Position numbers and translations under genes: made by a program. The notes beneath the pieces are model-generated. The model worked only from the letters and a program-made list of their open reading frames with translations, was not told where the DNA came from and searched no databases. Below are positions 1-9,932 of a stretch of 64,000 nucleotides of DNA, one piece after another (position 1 is the first letter of the stretch; each line of letters begins with the position of its first letter). Origin of the DNA: Tetrapyrgos nigripes (lineage: Eukaryota; Basidiomycota; Agaricomycetes; Agaricales; Campanellaceae); contig JAACJM010000190.1 in NCBI GenBank assembly GCA_013368315.1, positions 99,617 through 163,616 of the forward strand, in the 5' to 3' direction.

Positions 1-1062
1 GACCTCAGCATGAAAGTCAAAGTGTGGATCAAAGTTAACATCCCTCCAGCTCTCCAAAATGCTCAGAGTTTCAGGTTTAGAGAAGGTAGGCGGTGTTGGT
101 TGAAGGCTGGGGAACAGCAAGGAAAAGAAAGAATCCATGGTGGTGTAGAAACAGCAGCAACTGAGGTCACCTGATTGGACAATGAGGTGCCAGTTCCAGG
201 TTATATCCAATTATTTCAATTTGTCAGAGATGACGCAGACTCCTTCCCAACCCTTGGTCGCCACGTCAATTTCCAATCTCCGCGAAAACCTTATTGCAAA
301 ATTTTAGGGCAGTTTTGCTCTCAAGGGACTGGCACCTTTCAGAGCATGCCTTGTTTGGCAATGGCATTTGAGGCCCCGGTTTGGACAGTAAACTACCTAA
401 TCTAGAAGTAATATGTCGTCATTAAATTTTTTTTCTGTTGTGCCCTCCTTTACACCCTCCCAAGTTTTTGCCATTGAAGTTGAGACCAGCTTTCGGGAGG
501 TGTGAGAGTGCTGGAATATGAACATTCCCAGCAGTGCCAGGAACACAACTCATTGCAAGTATGCAGCCCAGAATCCAGATGAGACCTTGCATTTTTGAAA
601 CAGGTCTTGCCAGATGGCAGATAGTGGAGCTTGAGATACATAGCAGCAGAGAAAGAGGGAAAGAAGTAGATTTTATTGAAGAAATACAACTGTGACAATT
701 TAGAGACTCTCGCACATAAGAGCTCTTCGGGAGGTAGTTTCAGCTTCCATGAAGATTTTGAGACACGAGAGGATTACAACATGGCCAATTAAGCAACCGT
801 TGGAAGCCTTTGACAAATAAGGCATGCCCCAAAAGGTGCCAGGCAGAGGGGAGCAAAACTGCCTTAAAATTTTTCAATAAGGTTTCCATGGAGATTTAAA
901 ATTGACGGAGTGACCCAACACCTGGGAAGGAGGCTGGAGATGACATTGGGATTCAGAAATTCCTCAAATCCCCAAGCAGTTCATCGTTCGGCGACGTAGC
1001 TCAGGCATAATCAGAGTTTCTCAGATATTGTTCAGATATAAACCTTCCTTCTCAGAAATGCC
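1..1062. repeat. Outer dispersed repeat, copy 1 (continues at 2770-2803)
   Basis: This stretch recurs at 26529-26913. The shared parts are 1-235 plus 937-1062 plus 2770-2803; the second copy lacks the 701-bp element at 236-936 and the foldback at 1063-2769. I see no credible coding potential, and the short reading frames here are not conserved between the copies. The left border lies outside the window. Similarity stops just after position 2803, which may be the right end of the repeat. The class of the outer repeat is unknown. Confidence 0.8.
236..936. mobile_element. 701-bp non-autonomous TIR element with 8-9 bp target duplication
   Basis: The ends form long imperfect inverted repeats: roughly 236-415 matches the reverse complement of 720-936, and both ends start CAG(A/C)CTCCTTCCCA. 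The flanks are GAGATGACG at 227-235 and GAGATGACA at 937-945. The related copy of the host repeat has a single GAGATGACG at 26755-26763, which is the empty site. There is no transposase. The CAG start fits hAT; the 9-bp duplication could also fit a MULE. Confidence 0.85.
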
Positions 1063-1161
1063 CACACCGCGGGCGGCAATGGGTATTTGCAACCCATTTT
1101 TGAGCAGGCTTAAATCTCGAATTGTTCACACAGTTTTTTCCCAGATAAAATTTGGCTTAGT

Positions 1162-1756
1162 CAGTCTTGCCGCGGTCAGGGTCATGACCCCATTGGCCAC
1201 TGACCCGCCCTGGACCGACCCCGATGACCCCATACAGCCACTGACCCTGGCCTGGCCCGGCCCTCAAGGGTCGGGTCAAGGGCCAGGCGCTGGTGAGGAG
1301 GCCGACCTGGGGTCAGCCCCCTTGGCCCTTGACTATCGAGATGGCAGGGTTTGGTAACCTAAAAAAAGTCATAGTAAATTTTCTGATGTAATTCTAGGCG
1401 TATTAACAATATAGGCATAAGTATGCATGCTGTTCGAGTTAGGTGTGAGGTAAAAGAACAGTATTCGGCATGCTCTGCAGCAATGACTTGGATACTTTCG
1501 GCCTAAATTTAACATCAAATGCTGCATATGTAAGTCATATATGTACATACATTGAAATTAAGTACTGCTGAAGTACCTATCTGTGCTTTTTCTAAGATGT
1601 CTGAAAAATAGGTCCAGACCTGACCCGACCCGACCCGACCCTGGCCAGCAGGGTCAACACAGCCACTGGCCCTGGCCTGACCTGGCCCTCGAGGGTCGGT
1701 TCAAGGGCCAGAAAATTTGACGAGGGCCAGGCCCAACCCGGACCGCGGCAAGACTG
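1162..1756. mobile_element. hAT-like MITE with GACCC/GGGTC subterminal repeats
   Basis: The element begins CAGTCTTGCCGCGGTC and ends with the exact reverse complement GACCGCGGCAAGACTG. It is flanked by an 8-bp duplication with one mismatch: GGCTTAGT at 1154-1161 and GGCTTACT at 1757-1764. About 200 bp at each end is packed with GACCC/GGGTC words in both orientations, the subterminal repeat pattern of hAT transposons. No transposase is present. It sits inside the left arm of the foldback element. Confidence 0.85.
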
Positions 1757-1767
1757 GGCTTACTTGC

Positions 1768-2158
1768 AAGGGGCTCCGAAAAAAAAAGTTACATACCGGG
1801 GGTCGGAAAAAAAATTAAGGACCTGGTGGAGGGAACCTACCTACCTAACCTTCTATATATAGCAATTTCACACATACTTACTTGCCTAATATAGTATCTT
1901 CACATGACCTCTGTCATGTGCACTTTCCCAAGCGGTGAGAACCTTTGGTCAATCCTGACCGGCTTGTGCTTAGAGCCTAAAATTATTGTGGTCACAGTTG
2001 GAAAACCTTCAATATGTCTGCCGAGGTGTGGTTTTCAGAACAAAATTGCTTCTGGAAGGGGTTTGAAGCATGTTGTAGGGGGTCAAAAAAAAAATTTAGA
2101 CCCCCGCTGGGGGAACCTACCTACCCCCAGTCCGGGATTTCTCGGTCCGGGCACCCTT
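1768..2158. mobile_element. 391-bp insertion with 10-bp flanking duplication
   Basis: GCTTACTTGC occurs at 1758-1767 and again at 2159-2168, immediately flanking this segment. The ends read AAGGGGCTCC and GGGCACCCTT, a weak inverted repeat. Inside, a module of GGGGTC, an A-run and AACCTACCTAC occurs near 1799-1850 and again near 2077-2125. The insertion abuts the target duplication of the hAT-like MITE, so it probably arrived last. The class is uncertain; a 9-10 bp duplication would suit a MULE. Confidence 0.55.
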
Positions 2159-2939
2159 GCTTACTTGCCATTGAAATGATGAAACTTGTATCATAAGTAT
2201 TTTCTAGATTATGTTATGATCAAACATTATAATTGATTTGTGGGATAAAAACCTCCCAAATAGGATTAGATTTAGGTGGTTTTGCAAAAATGTGTTCAAA
2301 CAAGTCAAGTATCTGTGCCTGATTTGGTGTGAAAATACTGAAAAATTTCTGACGCAGATTTGGCTCACATGCCTGCAAAGTATTCGCCACGCTTTTTGCA
2401 TTGTGAGAGAAACCGTTTACGTAACTTTCTGTCACAGTGCAAAAAGCGTGGTGAATACTTTGTAGGCGTGTGAGCCAAATCTGCGTCAGAAAATTCTGAG
2501 TATTTTCACACCAAATCAGGCACAGATACTTCACTTGTTTGAACACATTTTTACAAAGCCACACAAATCTCATCCTATTTGGGAGGTTTTTATCCCACAA
2601 ATCAATTATAATGTTTGATTGTAACATAATCTAGAAAATACTTATGATACAAGTTTCATCATTTCAACGGCAAGTAAGCCAAATTTTATCTGGGAACAAG
2701 CTGTGCAAACAACTTGAGATTTAAGCCTGCTCAAAAATGGGTTGCAAATATCCATCGCTGCCCGCAGTGCCGAGTCTGAGTATTTCTCGTACGCGTTTTG
2801 GCAGACACCCAAAAAGGAAACTACACGTGACGAGCACAAAATTGGTGCAAAACGAGCCACTCAAGATTTGGGGAGCATTTGGGTGTTAAGACCGACTACC
2901 TATACGGTAGCAGGAATCATGTAAAATATACAGTAGGAT

Positions 2940-4200
2940 TGTGTGTACTGATACCTAGGTAGGGGTACGGCAGGTCTGCTCTACGGGTAGGGGTCAACGC
3001 GGGTTTCAAAATCCATACCCGTAGTACGTACCCATATAGGGCTGCACACCGTACCCGTATCCGTACAAGAGCAACTGAGAATGCCCGACGGTACGGGTAC
3101 GGTTACTTATACGGATTACGACCCGTAATATACGGTTGAGATTTGGGGGAAATGTTTGAAATAGTCTAATAGAGAACAAATAATGTAGAAATTAGGAACT
3201 GAAATTTACTCCTCGTCGGAATCATCATCATCATCATTACCAGTGAGATCCTCAACTGCATGGCGCACCAAGCGAAGACGCTGCTTAACCAACATCAAAG
3301 TTTCAATAGTCTCAGGCTTAAGACTAGCTCGACGCAAAGATATCAGCGGAGTAATGAGAGAAACACTGAAATAAGATATCAGAATGTATGCATAGTTGAT
3401 AATGCTACGATCAGAGGTTGGAGAGATGTACGGGCGACACTGAACATCTTTTCCCCAGTAAGACAGCTTATTTACACAACGATAGAAATGCAGGAGACGT
3501 ACTTGAAGGTGTGTGGCCTCTGTGAATGTTCAGAGGAATGTGCATGGGGTGCTGCAGCAATACCTTCGTACATTTGAGACCCTTTAAGGGTGATTCTTGA
3601 CGAATGCTTTTAGAAAGCTACATACCTATCGAGATCTTCAGTGCTGGGCCATGGAGCTTGGAGACGCCACTTGAAGGAAAATGTTTCGAAAAAATGAGAA
3701 TAATATTGGTCTCCAGCCAAGGAAAATGCTAGCGTAGCATGATTATTGCCGGAAGGGCACTGGCATAGTTTTGTAGTTGCTGTGAGTGACACAGACCATG
3801 TGCAGAAAATGTCAAGAGGCAGGGACAAGGACATGGTTGATAAGAAAGCAAACTCCGCCCGACGTGACCCCCGACTAAACCAATGTGGGAAATCACACGG
3901 TCTTCTCATAAATGTATAGACAGTACAATAAAAAAAACAGGGCAGGTTGTAGCTACGCAACAGGGAAAGAAAAAATGTCTATCTAGACGGCCGTATATAC
4001 GACCGTATTTCCGTATTACGGTACAAGTTGACCCGTAACCGTAACCGTACAAACCAAGCTTCGAGCCCCCGACGGTACGGTTACGATACCCGTACATCCG
4101 TACCCGTCCAAACCGTACATACGGGTACGGCGTGCAGTCCTATACCCATATCCGCGGTACCCCTACCTGTGACCCGTGGCTACCCGTGTAACCCCTGCTT
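2940..4200. mobile_element. Decayed hAT element with TACGGGTA subterminal repeats
   Basis: Both ends (about 2940-3140 and 3955-4195) are dense in TACGGG/CCCGTA words arranged as an inverted pair, including CGACGGTACGG on both sides. On the minus strand 3345-3205 translates to a tail containing RRASLKPETIETLMLVKQR followed by an acidic run and a stop, resembling the C-terminal dimerisation end of fungal hAT transposases. The rest of the transposase is not readable. Exact ends and target duplication could not be fixed. Confidence 0.55.
3205..3345 (-). pseudogene. hAT transposase C-terminal remnant
   Basis: Reading the minus strand from about 3345 gives RRASLKPETIETLML then KQRLRLVRHAVEDLTG, an Asp/Glu run and a stop near 3207. 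The spacing and composition match the C-terminal end of hAT-family transposases, where an RASLKPETIEALM-like helix follows the dimerisation region. The usual upstream SERAFS-like motif is not recognisable, so this is a relic. It lies inside an element whose ends carry hAT-type subterminal repeats, which supports the assignment. Confidence 0.45.
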
Positions 4201-4790
4201 TTCACTAATCGCGAACTTTCACGTATCGTCTCTTCCATTTCAAGAGAACACTCGGACTCGTGACATTCCAGTTTCAGTTTCATCGATATCAAGGAGTAGG
4301 ATAGGGTGGGCCTCCCTCCTTGACCTTGGTAATTGGATTTATCATTTGGTTTTTCAGACCAGATTTTGCAAAGTACGCGCTCAAACTTCATCAAACCAGA
4401 TCGATCTTGATTATTCAAGTTGTGGTAGTTTGGAGGTAGTTTGGTGGTAGTTGGACACTAAGTACTACAACAATGACCAGGTCGACTTCAAGAATAACAA
4501 AACTGGGTCTGAGCAGGATGAATTAACAGTCTCCTTGCCAGTGTACATGACTCGTATCATGATTCAGTACAGAAGCCTGTCAATGTATGATGTCTCGTTC
4601 CTACCGGTGTCAGCCTTCAAAATCTTTAATCTAAAATCAGTGAGGGGTTTTGCAAGGGAAACGGAAATGGAGCTTGAGGGGAGGCCGATTCCGAGGGAAG
4701 AAGGCTGAGGAGGAGGTGGGCGATTAAATATCCGAAATGCCGGTTTAAATTACCAGCGACACGCGGCGCACGCCGTGTCTACTTACCACC
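4201..4790. other. Intergenic and promoter region upstream of the cyclodeaminase gene
   Basis: No gene is supported here. It lies between the decayed hAT element and the ATG at 4791. A possible TATA-like word (GATTAAATAT) occurs near 4722. Short frames across 4451-4708 have no recognisable similarity and look accidental. Confidence 0.4.
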
Positions 4791-6173
4791 ATGTCCCCAT
4801 CCCTCCTCGTCCTCACAGGAGCCCATGTAAACCGAATTACCTCTTCTTTCACTCCTGCATATCTCCAATCTCTAATGGCAGATGTTTTTGCACTAGTTTC
4901 TTCTCAATCAGAGTCCAATCCCAACAATCCCACGTCTAATCCTACCTCTTACATGCCTCAACGAATAGTCTTCCCGACCGAGAACCACAAAGTCCTCTTT
5001 ATGCCTTCCCGGATATGTGATATGGGAACGACGATGAAGATCGTATCGGTACCTACAAATCCCGGTGATTTACGTGGGCTGCCGGCGAGTACTATCGTGT
5101 TGGATCAGGATACAGGAGGGGTTAAGGCGATTGTTAATGCTAGGACGTTGACGGCGTTGAGGAATGCTGCTGGTGAGTGCGATATTGCTTGTTTTGCTTC
5201 GATATCAGTGGTGGTATCATGAGACCACGTACTTAGAGTCTTCGATTCTGTCCTAATCATCGTGTACTTAGCAATTTTTTTTGATCAACATCTAGGCTCC
5301 CTCCTCTCCACAAACCTCATCGGCCCAACCCACCCCACCCATATCGTCGCTTTCGGAGCTGGTCAACAAATTCTAGCCCACCTTGATCTACACCTCAAAG
5401 CCTATCCGGAGTCTATCAGATCAATTACTATCATCAATCGTTCGATGAACCAACGGTTCAGAGACATGGTGTCGACTCTTCGGTCTAGGCATCCTACGTC
5501 GAGCGTGGTCCAGGAGAATCTACAATGTTTGGAATGGACACCTCTCTCCTCGTCCACTGCTCCAAGCCAAACCGAAACACCTAATAGCAGAAACGTTAGG
5601 CAAGCCCTCTCATCCGCATCAATCATCATAACCGCAACTCCCTCTCGCATTCCACTGTTCCCTTCCTTGTGGGTTCCTGATAACGCCCATGTTATTTTGA
5701 TAGGGAGTTATACTAAAGAGATGAAAGAAGTGGATAGGGAGCTGATTTTGCGTGCTGTCTCTTCCGAGTCTTCTGAATCACCCCGTCTCCTCGTCGACTC
5801 TGTCGACGCGTGTCTGGGAGAAGCCGGAGAACTACTAGATGCACTCGACGCTGGGTTATCCAGGAACCAGATGATGGAGATTGGAGAGGTTATTTTGGAG
5901 AGACGAAGGAAGGGGCTGGGGTTTGATGATTATTGTCTTCGTCAAGGTTTTGAAGGCGAAACGCGGACGAGCAGTTCGGATGCAAGCTCACACGACTTCC
6001 AAAACTTTAACGGCCCCATAACACTATTCAAATCCGTAGGTGTCGGGTTACAGGATGTTGCGATTGCTTGTGCGGTTGTGGATAGAGCTGAGGAGATGCG
6101 GATGCGGGAGGCTGAGGACGATGAGGTAGGGGGGGAGGTGGGGGTATTGGTGGATGGATATGATGGTGTTTAG
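4791..6173 (+). CDS. Ornithine cyclodeaminase / mu-crystallin family protein
   Basis: There are two exons, 4791-5172 and 5296-6173, joined across a GTGAGT...CTAG intron, giving 419 aa. The joined product runs ALTALRNAA then GSLLSTN, the expected layout of the OCD/mu-crystallin family in which a conserved R-x-LTALRNAA helix precedes the Rossmann domain. The nucleotide-binding loop is visible just after it (VAFGAGQQILAH). The C-terminal part carries the family's long helix and a GVGLQDVAIA-type end. Members use NAD(P) in cyclodeamination or in reduction of ketimines; the substrate here cannot be told. The length is close to fungal members. The ATG at 4791 is preceded by ACC, and the first residues (LLVLTGAHV) match the family's usual start. 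Confidence 0.85.
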
Positions 6174-6337
6174 GATTTTTTGTCCAATTACAGAGTCCTT
6201 CGCTGCAGTCCGAGTCGTGAAGCCAGGAGGCTTCGAACTTTCAAGAAGCGATACATACTTGCTGCGTTACTCAAGCGGTCTGCGCACTCGCTCTAGACTA
6301 CCATGGCTGACCGATGTCATAAATTGTCCCAGGGCCA

Positions 6338-6477
6338 GATTCACGTCGAAAAGACAAAAATATCCGCTCGACGGATAGATCACATCACTATTACTGATAT
6401 AAGATATATCTGTAAAAAAGTGTGTTTCTGTACGCCTTTCTGCCGAGCGGATATTTTTGTACTCCCGGCGTGATTGC
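6338..6477. repeat. Short imperfect palindrome, possible MITE
   Basis: ACAAAAATATCCGCTCG at 6354-6370 is the exact reverse complement of 6444-6460. Outside these 17-bp perfect arms the match continues imperfectly for about 15 bp on each side (ATTCACGTCG against AATCACGCCG). The total span is about 140 bp with a loop of about 73 bp. It lies in the intergenic gap between the cyclodeaminase and GH76 genes. It could be a tiny TIR element or a stem-loop in the 3' region of the upstream transcript. Confidence 0.55.
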
Positions 6478-6843
6478 TATCATTGCGCAATGCGGTGCTG
6501 CATTGCCTTCCTGCAAACGTTATCGTCGACGTCCAGTATTACACCTTCCATGCCTTTCAAGGGTGCAGGCTGCGTATTACTTTGAAGCATCCCATTGTTG
6601 CGCGACATAAGTATGCGCTCAAGTGCGACAAATTACTTACGACCAGAAATCTCACGGGCTTTGTTACATACTACTGACTTGTACCTGCAGATCCCGAGAA
6701 AACCGTGTACAACATCGTTGCTAAGCTTTCAACGTTTCAAGGGTCCCACTTCAACGGTGTTAGTGATTAACGCTCTCATCATATAAGAACCCTTTCCTAC
6801 CATCATTGTTCAGTTTCTCCCCTTGGTTCCACTTCCACCGTCT

Positions 6844-9667
6844 ATGTGCATGCGCGTGTCCATCTGTATCTATAAGCTCTGGCTTGGGGCGCTGGTCGCT
6901 TCATATGCAGCCCAGTGCGTCAATTCGCAATCTTTTGAACCTGATTTGGCTTGGCGGGTGAGTACATAGTCCTGTTTTTTTTTTTTTTGCCTTTTTTCTT
7001 CTGCGCAACATTTCAATTTCAGGCATAGCTGACACTGACACTCTTTCCTTGGCATTGACAGAAACCCAATATAACGATTTCTCCGGAAGATAGAGTCAAC
7101 ATTGCCAGTACGGCCCTGGAAAAGGCTATAAGTAATTTGACTGATAATGCACAGTTTGACGGTGAGTTGTCGCGTCTCGTACACGTCTCCCTGGATCTGA
7201 CTTCGTCTGTCTTTGGTCTTTTTATCTTTACCTTCAACTTCGGCATCCCCGTCCCCGTCCCAATCACCTCCACCATCACCACAAACCGCATCCCAGGTAT
7301 ACCATTCTACGGCTCAGCCGCAATCCTCTACGCCCAAATTGCAGAATTCGATCGACTCACGAACCAGACAAAGTATAAAGATCAGTTGAAAGGGTATTTT
7401 CGGAGTGCGGAGGGTCTTTTTGCGTTGTTTTTGCATCCATTGTGCGTTTTGCGTTACCTTTTTTCCGACCCATTCCCTCCGAGTCGTTCTGAACCGTTAA
7501 TTGGTTGGTTATTGAATGTGGCCTTCCCAGTGTCAGTATATTTCCCACTTTCCCTTTCATTCGAATTCCTTATCATTCTCATACCGTTCCATCGTTACAC
7601 TACCACTGTGCCGTTTAGCTCAACTACGGACTGTAAGTCTCAGATCTCTCCTTCTCCTAACTTTTGCTTACGCTAAATCCAGCACATACGGATACGCCGC
7701 CACAAGAGCCTACGCAGCCTACAAGGACGACGATTTTCTGAACTTTGCGACAGATTCATGGACATCTGGGTATAACTATACGCTTAAACAAAACGAGGTC
7801 GACGCTAAGTCGACACCTGTGAAGGAGTTTGGGATTTCGCAGACTTGTCAAGGGAGTAAGTTCGAGTCGTGTCTATCTAGACTGGTGCCGTTCTGATCTT
7901 GACTTTACTTCGGTTTTGCACAGTTACAATGGCCGGCGGGACGTTTTGGGTAAATACTCTTCGTTGTTTTTCTTTTTGAATATTTCGCAGAGAAGTTGAT
8001 GAAGCCCGCGAGGACAGACTACCGATCCAGCTGAACCGTCTCTGAATGGATTGGGAACTGGGTGAGTTTTCCAACAGCCTCCTCTGGACTCTTACTAATA
8101 TAGCCAATTGTATTACATCTAGATCCTTTTTTGTGTGAGTGGTCCCGGTCCTGAGTCGTCTTCATATCCTTTATGTATTCATAAATTCGTATATCAGCCT
8201 CTCAGCGGCCCTCGCCGAAGCAACATCCAACCAAACCTTCCTCAACGCGGCCGCCCAATCCCTCACCTTCATCCACGCGCATTTATACAACGTCGAAGGC
8301 GTCGTGCAGGATACCATCTCGGCGAACGAAGGGGAGCAATGTGCTACTGCGAATGGAGTGTTTGCGTATAATTCTGGATTGATGATTGAGGGTTTGGCGA
8401 TTTTGGCAGAGGTTACGGGGAATGCGTCTACGCAGCAGTTGTGAGTCGTCCTCTCGAAACTGATTGTTGTTAAGCTGGGGTTGATGATGATGATACTGAT
8501 GATGGTCTGGTATGAACAGGCTGAGGGAAACAGTTGATGCAGCGATAAGGAATGATGCATGGCAAGGAAAAGATGGTGTTGTCACGAATGGAGGCGAGTT
8601 GTTCTGCGATACATCCACTGTCTGTTCACTGTTAATACTATTTGGTACACAGATGGTTTACTTGTTCGAGGGTTATCAGCGGCCTATTACAGGAACACAA
8701 CGCCTTCAGATATGCGTAATTATATCAAGGACTATCTTGGGGTTCAGGTGAATGTTGGCTTGAGTTTGACTGCAATTCCAAGTCTGATACTTACATCATC
8801 CACCAGTACAATGCCATCCTCGAGCAAGCAACCACCGGCCAAACCAACATCTACGGTTCTTCCTGGGTTGGACCCCCCTATTCAACTTTTTACGGGGATA
8901 ATCAGACTCTGGCCATAAGCGGTCTGCTCGCTGCCATTCCTCTTACCAACGATACGCTTCCGACAAACTCTCCCAGTGGCAGTGACGGCGATGGTGAGGA
9001 TGGATCCAAGAACTCACAATCCAAATCCAACATAGGACCAATAGTAGGAGGCGTCGTCGGTGGTATCGCATTCCTTTCTTTACCTGTCGGCGGGTTCTTC
9101 CTCTTCCGAAAAAGACAGAGAAGCCGACAAGAGCGTCAGTATCGTTCCGAGATCGATTTGACGGGGGATGATGCCAATGAAGACTTCGCTGTACGAACGC
9201 CGTTTATATTACCTGAAGCTCCCAGTGCCAGTTCTACCGACTCGTACACGCACACGCATTCACGGACAAAATCCGAATTGAACCATGAAATCCGACAGGC
9301 TCTAGATTCCGGGGCGTCACTACCACAACCTTTGTCCTTGTCTTCGTTATCTGTCTCGCAAAATGCAAATATGAGCGAGAAGGAACGGATACAGCTCACG
9401 AGAAATTTCGAGGATCAACAACTTCAACGTTCTGGAGGCGCCACATCTTCGTCTGCAAGTGGATCGGGATCGAGGTCAGGACCAGTCAATGCCAATGCGA
9501 CAGCACCTGCAGCTGCGACCAGTGATGGTGCACCGAATCCGAACATGTCGACGGCGGATTTGGTGAGGTTGTTGAATGAGAGGCTGCAGCCTGGGCAGTG
9601 GACAGAAGACGAAGTGCCTCCGGAGTACATTGAGGCTGGAAGTAGTAGTGGGAGTGCACGAGGGTAG
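6844..9667 (+). CDS. GH76 family alpha-1,6-mannanase-like membrane-anchored protein, paralogue 1
   Basis: Proposed exons: 6844-6957, 7062-7161, 7297-7443, 7531-7535 (5-nt micro-exon), 7619-7632, 7683-7855, 7924-7949, 8018-8061, 8123-8134, 8198-8440, 8520-8593, 8653-8747 and 8807-9667, giving 635 aa. An N-terminal signal sequence (LWLGALVASYAAQ) precedes a GH76-type catalytic region with SQMAEFD-like text (YAQIAEFDRLTNQTKY), an acidic AYKDDDFLNFA segment, SCQG-like TCQG, MAGGTFW, SLNGLGTG, YNSGLMIEGLA and GSSWVGPPYS. Near 9020-9110 lie a transmembrane helix (IVGGVVGGIAFLS) and a basic stop-transfer, then a Ser-rich cytoplasmic tail ending in a VPPEYIE motif. GH76 enzymes cleave alpha-1,6-mannan in fungal cell walls. 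Intron 8594-8652 starts with GC. A paralogue lies at 14014. Confidence 0.85.
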
Positions 9668-9932
9668 AGGTGTTTGTCATTTGTCCTTTACGTGCTCTTC
9701 CTCTTCTACATTTTCACTGCTTTCTTCGCAATGAACTTTTTTCTTTTGGGTAGGACGTATGTATCACCTGCTGAGCTCTAATAGTCATTATTAATCACGA
9801 CTTAGGAAATTTGACTGCGTGAAGGGATCAAGTTAATATTATTCAGAGTGAAATTAATACTGTATGTGCATGACACTGGCGTACAACGAAAGCTAGCAAA
9901 TAAAGCCTCGTTCTATGTATGACGATGCTGCC

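Larger units (their letters stand above)
1063..2769. mobile_element. Foldback (long-arm palindrome) element, left arm split by two later insertions
   Basis: The right arm (about 2420-2769) is nearly the reverse complement of a left arm made of 1063-1161 joined to about 2159-2400, with a spacer of only a few tens of bases. The tips read CACACCGCGGGCGGC on the left and, in reverse complement, CACTGCGGGCAGCG on the right. Without the two inserts the element is about 700 bp with arms of roughly 340 bp. The related repeat at 26880/26881 lacks it, giving the pre-insertion site. No coding sequence is credible: translations of the two arms mirror each other because of the palindrome. Confidence 0.8.

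Noticed and set aside
2204..2627. Matching open frames on both strands (for example 2220-2627)
   Set aside because: They mirror each other because the region is a palindrome; not genes.
6180..6310. tRNA-like text (CAAGCGGTCTGCGC on the plus strand, GTTCGAAGCC on the minus strand)
   Set aside because: The A-box-like and B-box-like words are on opposite strands and no acceptor stem pairs; a SINE or tRNA cannot be supported.
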